A stretch of DNA of 11,570 nucleotides, taken from contig CAIVQM010000251.1 of the NCBI GenBank assembly GCA_903908025.1, positions 1 to 11,570 on the forward strand, in the 5' to 3' direction. Origin of the DNA: an uncultured bacterium. Lineage in GTDB: Bacteria > Actinomycetota > Actinomycetes > S36-B12. The notes beneath the pieces were generated by a model. It saw nothing but the letters and a program-made list of their open reading frames with translations, did no database searches and was not told the DNA's origin. The position numbers and the translations under genes were made by a program. Positions within the stretch are counted from its first letter, which is position 1. Each line of letters starts with the position of its first letter. This document shows, in pieces, positions 7,892-11,570 of the stretch.

Positions 7892-9127
7892 ATGAGCAAT
7901 GCGTCTCAGACGATGATGCCGTTCACCGTCGACGTGCCCCAAGGCGTCCTCGACGACCTCCGGGCACGGCTGAGGTCGACCCGCTTCGATGCGGACCTCG
8001 ACAACGAGACCGAGTACTACGGTCTGAGCACCGCTTACCTCAGGCCACTGGTCGAGTACTGGGCTGACGGCTTCGACTGGCGCGCTGCCGAGATGCGGCT
8101 CAACGGATACGAGCAGTACAAGGTCGAGATCGACGGCACGCCGGTGCACTTCGCCCGCAAGGCGGGCAAGGGCCCCAACCCTGTTCCACTCCTCATCCTG
8201 CACGGCTGGCCGTGGCCGGGCGAGTTCAGCTACGGACTCATCGACCCGCTTGCCGACCCCGCCTCGCACGGCGGCGACCCGTCGGACGCCTTCGATGTCA
8301 TCGTGCCAACGCTGCCCGGCTTCGGCTGGTCGACGCCTGTCGGTCGCGGAGACCTGAACTACTGGAAGATCGCCGACATCATCAACACCCTGATGACCGA
8401 CGTGCTCGGGTACGAGAAATACGGCTCCCTCGGCTCCGACTACGGAGCCCTCGTCAACAGTGCGCTCGGCCACAAGTACGGGTCGCGCATCATCGCCCTG
8501 CACTATGGCCACGACCTCACGCCCGGAGTCTTCCAGCACGATCGCTTCTGGGACCTGACCGCTGGCGCCAGGTACCAGTCGTTCGACGCCGCATCGCCGC
8601 AACTGCGCGAGGAGATCCTCAAGCTGCACTCGACGTACGCCTCCCACGTCGCCGTTCACATGCTCGATGCACAGACGCTCACCCACGGCCTGAACGACTC
8701 TCCGGCCGGGATGCTCGCTTGGCTGCTGCAGCGTTGGAAGAAGTGGAGCGACAAGAATGGCGACTTCGAGGCGGTCTTCTCCCCGGACTTCATCCTCACC
8801 CAGGCCACCATCTTCTGGGTGACGCAGTCCATCGGCTCGTCCATCCGGATGTACCGCAACATGGTCCGCTACCCGTGGACACCCGTCCACGACCGGCAGC
8901 CGACGGTGGAACCTCCGGCCGGCTTCACTCTCCTGCTCGGGGACGTGTACCCGCCTGGCGTCCACACGATCGAGGAACGCGTCGCCGCGTTCGAGTCCGG
9001 CCCAACTCGTGGGTTCTTCAACGCGACGAACGTCAACGCCCACATGCGCGGAGGCCACTTCGGGCACTTCGAGAACCCCGAGGCCTTCATCGGAGACGTG
9101 CGAACGACGTTCCGTGGGTTGCGCTGA
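7892..9127 (+). CDS. EHN-type alpha/beta-fold epoxide hydrolase
   Basis: This 411-aa cytoplasmic enzyme is predicted to open epoxides to diols through a covalent alkyl-enzyme ester. The N-terminal EHN domain (about 10-110) has the typical PFTVDVPQGVLDDLRARL start. The alpha/beta-hydrolase core follows, with the oxyanion-hole motif HGWP (104-107), LPGFGWS (141-147), the nucleophile motif GSDYG with Asp183, a helical cap (about 210-330), a likely acid near Asp351 (LLLGDVYPPG) and the catalytic His389 in GGHFGHFENPEAF. Length and motif spacing are normal for the family. The nucleophile elbow reads GSDYG where many relatives have GGDWG, and the acid position carries Asp rather than the more common Glu. 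The start is ATG 7892; GAGGGAG at 7874-7880 is somewhat distant. Translation may be partly coupled to the SnoaL-like gene 27 nt upstream. The stop is only 4 nt from the stop of the convergent MFS gene. The natural substrate is unknown. Confidence 0.92.
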   Translation: MSNASQTMMPFTVDVPQGVLDDLRARLRSTRFDADLDNETEYYGLSTAYLRPLVEYWADGFDWRAAEMRLNGYEQYKVEIDGTPVHFARKAGKGPNPVPLLILHGWPWPGEFSYGLIDPLADPASHGGDPSDAFDVIVPTLPGFGWSTPVGRGDLNYWKIADIINTLMTDVLGYEKYGSLGSDYGALVNSALGHKYGSRIIALHYGHDLTPGVFQHDRFWDLTAGARYQSFDAASPQLREEILKLHSTYASHVAVHMLDAQTLTHGLNDSPAGMLAWLLQRWKKWSDKNGDFEAVFSPDFILTQATIFWVTQSIGSSIRMYRNMVRYPWTPVHDRQPTVEPPAGFTLLLGDVYPPGVHTIEERVAAFESGPTRGFFNATNVNAHMRGGHFGHFENPEAFIGDVRTTFRGLR

Positions 9128-9131
9128 CTGG

Positions 9132-10589
9132 TCAGGGAGCCTTGTCCTGGAGTCCCACGAGGCCCACGGGACCGAGTTCGGCATTCTCGATGGCGAAGTC
9201 GTCGTCGACGACATCCTGATCGACAGGTGTGCCCGGCAGGGCCCAGGCGAAGACGGCGGCGATCACGCACAGCCCGGCGCCCGCGAGGAGGACCAGGATG
9301 TATCCGCTCTCCTCAGGCCACAATGCGCCCGTGGCCGTATGGCCGGCGATGATGAGTCCGGCGATAGCGCTGCCCAATGCCATCCCGATGAAGCGAACGA
9401 CCTGATAGAAGCCCAGTGCGCTGCCGGTCTCGTGATCGGGAACCGAGCGAACAATCAGGCCCGGCATGACTGCCGCGGTAAGACCGAGACCGACCCCGGT
9501 GATCGCCATCATGGTCAGGGTCTGCCACACCGTGTCGTGTGCGACGGCGAAGAATACCCCGGCCGCAGCGATCGTCAGCGAGCCGAGGGGCAGAAGGTTC
9601 CGTGCGCCCCAGTGGGCCGTCAACCACGGCAGCATCCGACTTACGGTGACACTGGTGACGCTCAGCGGGACTACACACAGGCCCGCCAGCGTGACCGTGG
9701 CCGCAAACCCGTACCCCGCCGCCACTGGCGTTTGGACAAAGTCCAGCACGGCCGTGAAGAACATGTACATGGTGACGCCGAGGATCATGGCGCAGACGTT
9801 GGCCGTCATGACCGCTGGGTGACGGAGAAGCCTCAGGTTCACGACGGGTTCGGAGGCACGCAGTTCCATGAACACCCATGCCGTCAGCAGGAGCGCCGCG
9901 CCCGTCAGCAGGGCGAGGATGGCGGGCGAGTTCCAGCCCCACGCTTTGGCCTGACCGATGCCCAGCAGGAGTGACACCAACCCTGCTCCGAGAAGGAGAG
10001 CACCGGGAACGTCGAGGGTCACGTTGGCCTTCGTGGTGCTCGGCGGCACGACGAGCACGACGCAGATCAAGGCGAGGACACTGGTGATCGCGCTGAGCCA
10101 GTAGGCCCCTGCCAGTCCGAAGACGTGCTCCATGAGCCCGCTGATCGGGTAACCGACAGCGGTGCCAGCGACCATGGAGACGGACAGCAGGGCGATGGTG
10201 CTGTGTGCGCGCTCGCGAGGCATGTGGTCGCGGGCAGCGGCCATGGCGAGGGGCATGATGCCGAGGCCCACGCCCTGCATGGCGCGACCGACGATAATGA
10301 TTGCGAGACTAGGTGCGAGGGCCGCGACAACCCCACCCAATGTCACAACGAGCATGCCGATGATCATCGCCGGCCGTCGCTGTCGGCCGTCCCCCAGGCG
10401 TCCCAGGATGGGGGCGGTCACAGCGCCCACCAGGATGGTCACGGTGAGGGTCCATTGCGCCGCGCTCAGCGTGACATGCATCTCCTCGGAGATCGTGTAC
10501 AGGAGAGGAAATCCGACGGAACTGATGAGCGCGAGGCTTGCGGTGACGAGGACGAGGACCGGACCCAGCGCCTTCTCGCGCCGGGTCAT
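9132..10589 (-). CDS. MFS drug exporter, DHA2-like, paired with MarR regulator
   Basis: This 485-aa polytopic membrane protein is a probable proton-driven exporter. Motif A is GRLGDGRQRRPAM (63-75) after TM2, RAMQG follows at 102-106, and a motif-C-like antiporter sequence VAGTAVGYPISGLM (140-153) lies in TM5. Further hydrophobic segments extend to about 456, before an acidic C-terminal tail rich in Asp (DQDVVDDDFAIENAELG) that is cytoplasmic. The start ATG 10589 shares ATGA with the stop of the MarR gene (4-nt overlap), with CGAGG just upstream, so the pair is translationally coupled. It is a paralogue of the first MFS protein in the window: MPLAMAAARDHMPRER, AAGYGF and ALGSA align with equivalent stretches there, but overall divergence rules out a recent duplication. 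The MarR partner suggests induction by the compound it exports, perhaps the substrate or product of the flanking epoxide hydrolases. Confidence 0.9.
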   Translation of the reverse strand: MTRREKALGPVLVLVTASLALISSVGFPLLYTISEEMHVTLSAAQWTLTVTILVGAVTAPILGRLGDGRQRRPAMIIGMLVVTLGGVVAALAPSLAIIIVGRAMQGVGLGIMPLAMAAARDHMPRERAHSTIALLSVSMVAGTAVGYPISGLMEHVFGLAGAYWLSAITSVLALICVVLVVPPSTTKANVTLDVPGALLLGAGLVSLLLGIGQAKAWGWNSPAILALLTGAALLLTAWVFMELRASEPVVNLRLLRHPAVMTANVCAMILGVTMYMFFTAVLDFVQTPVAAGYGFAATVTLAGLCVVPLSVTSVTVSRMLPWLTAHWGARNLLPLGSLTIAAAGVFFAVAHDTVWQTLTMMAITGVGLGLTAAVMPGLIVRSVPDHETGSALGFYQVVRFIGMALGSAIAGLIIAGHTATGALWPEESGYILVLLAGAGLCVIAAVFAWALPGTPVDQDVVDDDFAIENAELGPVGLVGLQDKAP

Positions 10590-11050
10590 GACCTCGCCCG
10601 GCGGCTCTGGAGAGTGTCGATCATCTTCTCAAGGGTGTCACTGGCCCGGATGAGCACGGCTAGCTCGTCGTCCGTCAGGCTGGCAACCGTCTCGCGCATC
10701 AGTGAGCGGACTTGCTCGCGTACTACCGCAATCTCAGCGCGGCCGTCGGCTGTGATGGTCACCATCACCACGCGGCCGTCGGCCTCGGACCTTTCACGGG
10801 TGACGAAGCCCAGCCCCTCAAGTCGGTCGACCAGCTTCGTCACCGTCGGTTGAGCCAGGGCCTCGCTGGTGGCGAGTTCGGTGATGCGCCGAGGGCCGTC
10901 GAGGAGTGTGGCCAGCAGCCCGCTCTCCGTCCGCGTCAGTTCGCGCGTGCCGAAACTTGCCAGAAGGCGCAGAAGTCGCGATGCGCGCAGTGTCAGGGTC
11001 TTGGCCACGATGTCGACGGCCTCGGCGCGTGAGCTCGCGGGCTTATTCAT
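10586..11050 (-). CDS. MarR-family transcriptional regulator
   Basis: This 154-aa winged-helix protein probably represses its own operon until a small phenolic or hydrophobic ligand binds. The N-terminal dimerisation helix is at about 8-35, followed by the helix-turn-helix: TRTESGLLATL (39-49), ITELATSEALAQPTVTKLVDRLEGLGFV (56-83) with the recognition helix at about 67-80, and a wing ending in RERSEADGRVVMVTITADG (85-103), where DGR (91-93) is the usual wing-tip motif. The C-terminal helices (about 104-148) complete the dimer interface. The start is ATG 11050. No Shine-Dalgarno precedes it, and a promoter lies directly upstream, so the mRNA is probably leaderless. The gene overlaps the exporter gene by 4 nt. 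The obvious targets are its own promoter and perhaps the epoxide hydrolase gene upstream; no clean operator palindrome was found. Confidence 0.93.
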   Translation of the reverse strand: MNKPASSRAEAVDIVAKTLTLRASRLLRLLASFGTRELTRTESGLLATLLDGPRRITELATSEALAQPTVTKLVDRLEGLGFVTRERSEADGRVVMVTITADGRAEIAVVREQVRSLMRETVASLTDDELAVLIRASDTLEKMIDTLQSRRARS

Positions 11051-11056
11051 AGAAGA

Positions 11057-11085
11057 TAAATATACTCATAACATGCAATAGTCAA
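11057..11085 (-). promoter_or_regulatory. AT-rich promoter of marR-MFS, probably leaderless
   Basis: On the minus strand TTGACT (plus 11080-11085) is a near-consensus -35. Two overlapping -10 candidates follow: TATATT (plus 11059-11064, 15-nt spacer, 5/6 to TATAAT) and TATTTA (plus 11057-11062, 17-nt spacer). Either places initiation within about 0-3 nt of the A of ATG 11050. The 11041-11085 stretch is very AT-rich compared with everything around it. No Shine-Dalgarno is present between promoter and start. Confidence 0.6.
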
Positions 11086-11139
11086 GTGGGCGATCGCGTC
11101 TGCCGACCGTATGGGCCATGAGGTCCAACGCACTGCGAT

Positions 11140-11157
11140 CGAGATAGGGCGATCTCG
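11140..11157 (-). terminator. Short hairpin just after the second epoxide hydrolase gene
   Basis: CGAGAT (11140-11145) and ATCTCG (11152-11157) form a 6-bp stem with a 6-nt loop, starting two nt after the stop codon of the upstream epoxide hydrolase. There is no T-run after it on the minus strand, so it is at best a weak or factor-assisted terminator or an mRNA-end stabiliser. Confidence 0.25.
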
Positions 11158-11158
11158 G

Positions 11159-11570
11159 CTACCGGAAGAGGCGGCCGAACTGGCGAAGGTCGGCGATGAG
11201 GTAGTCGGGGACCTCCATCCCCGAGAAGTGCCCGCCGGCGTCGTACTCATTCCACTGGACGATGTTGTGCGATCGTTCGCAGAACCGGCGTATCGAGCGG
11301 AACACCTCGTCGGGGAACACCGCCACCGCCGTCGGCATGGTCGATGGCTCCGGGGGGCTCCAGTTCAAACTCGGGTCGGGTCGGTCGTCGGGTGCCCAGT
11401 GCGCAAGCTCGTAGTAGATCCGGGATGAGGAGTTCGATGTCCCGGTCAGCCAGTAGAGCATGACGTTCGTGAGCATCAGGTCGCGATCCACGGCGTCCTC
11501 CGGGCGGTCGGGCGCGCCCGTCCAGTCCTTGAACTTCTCCACGATCCAGGCGAGCTGCCCGACCGGCGAG
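11159..11570 (-). CDS. Epoxide hydrolase (EHN-type), C-terminal part, cut by window edge
   Basis: The frame is open to the right edge and the start lies outside the window, so about 137 codons are present. The visible part begins with SPVGQLAWIVEKFKDW, the standard cap-domain stretch of EHN-type alpha/beta epoxide hydrolases. It continues with LMLTNVMLYWLTGTSNSSSRIYYE, then VAVFPDEVF with the likely catalytic acid (Asp/Glu), and EYDAGGHFSGMEVPDYLIADLRQF containing the catalytic His. The C-terminus is complete (stop TAG 11161-11159). The internal GTG at 11542 is not a start, because the conserved sequence continues upstream. This protein is clearly different from the complete epoxide hydrolase at 7892-9127 but belongs to the same family. 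It reads in the same direction as marR-MFS, 108 nt upstream of marR, though the marR promoter lies between them. The FPDE motif is closer to the family norm than in the first enzyme. Confidence 0.92.
   Translation of the reverse strand, partial: SPVGQLAWIVEKFKDWTGAPDRPEDAVDRDLMLTNVMLYWLTGTSNSSSRIYYELAHWAPDDRPDPSLNWSPPEPSTMPTAVAVFPDEVFRSIRRFCERSHNIVQWNEYDAGGHFSGMEVPDYLIADLRQFGRLFR

Noticed and set aside
7499..9214. 571-codon open frame on the minus strand opposite the SnoaL-like and epoxide hydrolase genes
   Set aside because: It spans two clear genes in antisense, is rich in Val/Asp/Arg as expected from reverse-frame GC bias, and has no recognisable domain.
9009..9974. 321-codon open frame on the plus strand opposite the second MFS gene
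   Set aside because: It begins inside the epoxide hydrolase in another frame and reads charged low-complexity sequence; shadow of the MFS gene.
11041..11100. Possible MarR operator palindrome over the marR promoter
   Set aside because: Several short symmetric or repeated bits exist (for example TATGAGTAT and TATGAATAA on the minus strand about 20 nt apart), but none forms a convincing inverted repeat of MarR type by eye.

Overview
The window looks like chromosomal DNA from a high-GC Gram-positive actinobacterium. The evidence is the strong G/C bias at third codon positions, frequent GTG starts, an actinobacterial-type two-subunit KorA/KorB 2-oxoacid:ferredoxin oxidoreductase, a probable leaderless promoter and the families present. 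I cannot name the genus. No rRNA, tRNA, CRISPR array, integrase, transposase or phage gene is visible.

Left part (1-3899), all on the minus strand. In order of transcription it holds a small secreted lipoprotein of unknown function (3384-3899), korA (3338-1446), korB (1449-385) and the first 108 codons of sucC (325-1, cut by the window edge). korA and korB overlap by 4 nt and sucC follows after 59 nt. The block therefore encodes two consecutive steps of the oxidative TCA cycle: 2-oxoglutarate to succinyl-CoA with ferredoxin as electron acceptor, then succinyl-CoA to succinate with nucleotide triphosphate formation. This is the most core-metabolic part of the window.

Middle part (3900-9127), all plus strand. 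After a 299-nt divergent intergenic region come a VOC/glyoxalase-fold protein (4199-4660), a DHA2-like MFS exporter (4714-6168), an EamA/DMT 10-TM transporter (6233-7162), a SnoaL-like/NTF2-fold protein (7298-7864) and an EHN-type alpha/beta epoxide hydrolase (7892-9127). Gaps inside the series are short, except for 135 nt before the SnoaL-like gene. That gap holds a candidate promoter and a 14-bp inverted repeat which recurs in near-identical form upstream of the lipoprotein gene.

Right part (9132-11570), minus strand. A MarR-family regulator (11050-10586) overlaps by 4 nt a second DHA2-like MFS exporter (10589-9132), forming a classic regulator-exporter pair behind an AT-rich, probably leaderless promoter. 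Beyond it is the C-terminal part of a second epoxide hydrolase (11570-11159, continuing outside the window).

Taken together, 4199-11570 reads as an accessory detoxification or catabolic island for a small hydrophobic, probably epoxide- or enol-forming compound: two epoxide hydrolases, a SnoaL-like enzyme, a VOC enzyme, three membrane transporters and a MarR sensor. No monooxygenase that would make the epoxide is inside the window. The substrate cannot be told from sequence alone. I see no clear evidence of a wholly new type of system. The items most worth following are the korAB-sucC coupling, the shared palindrome and the paired paralogues.
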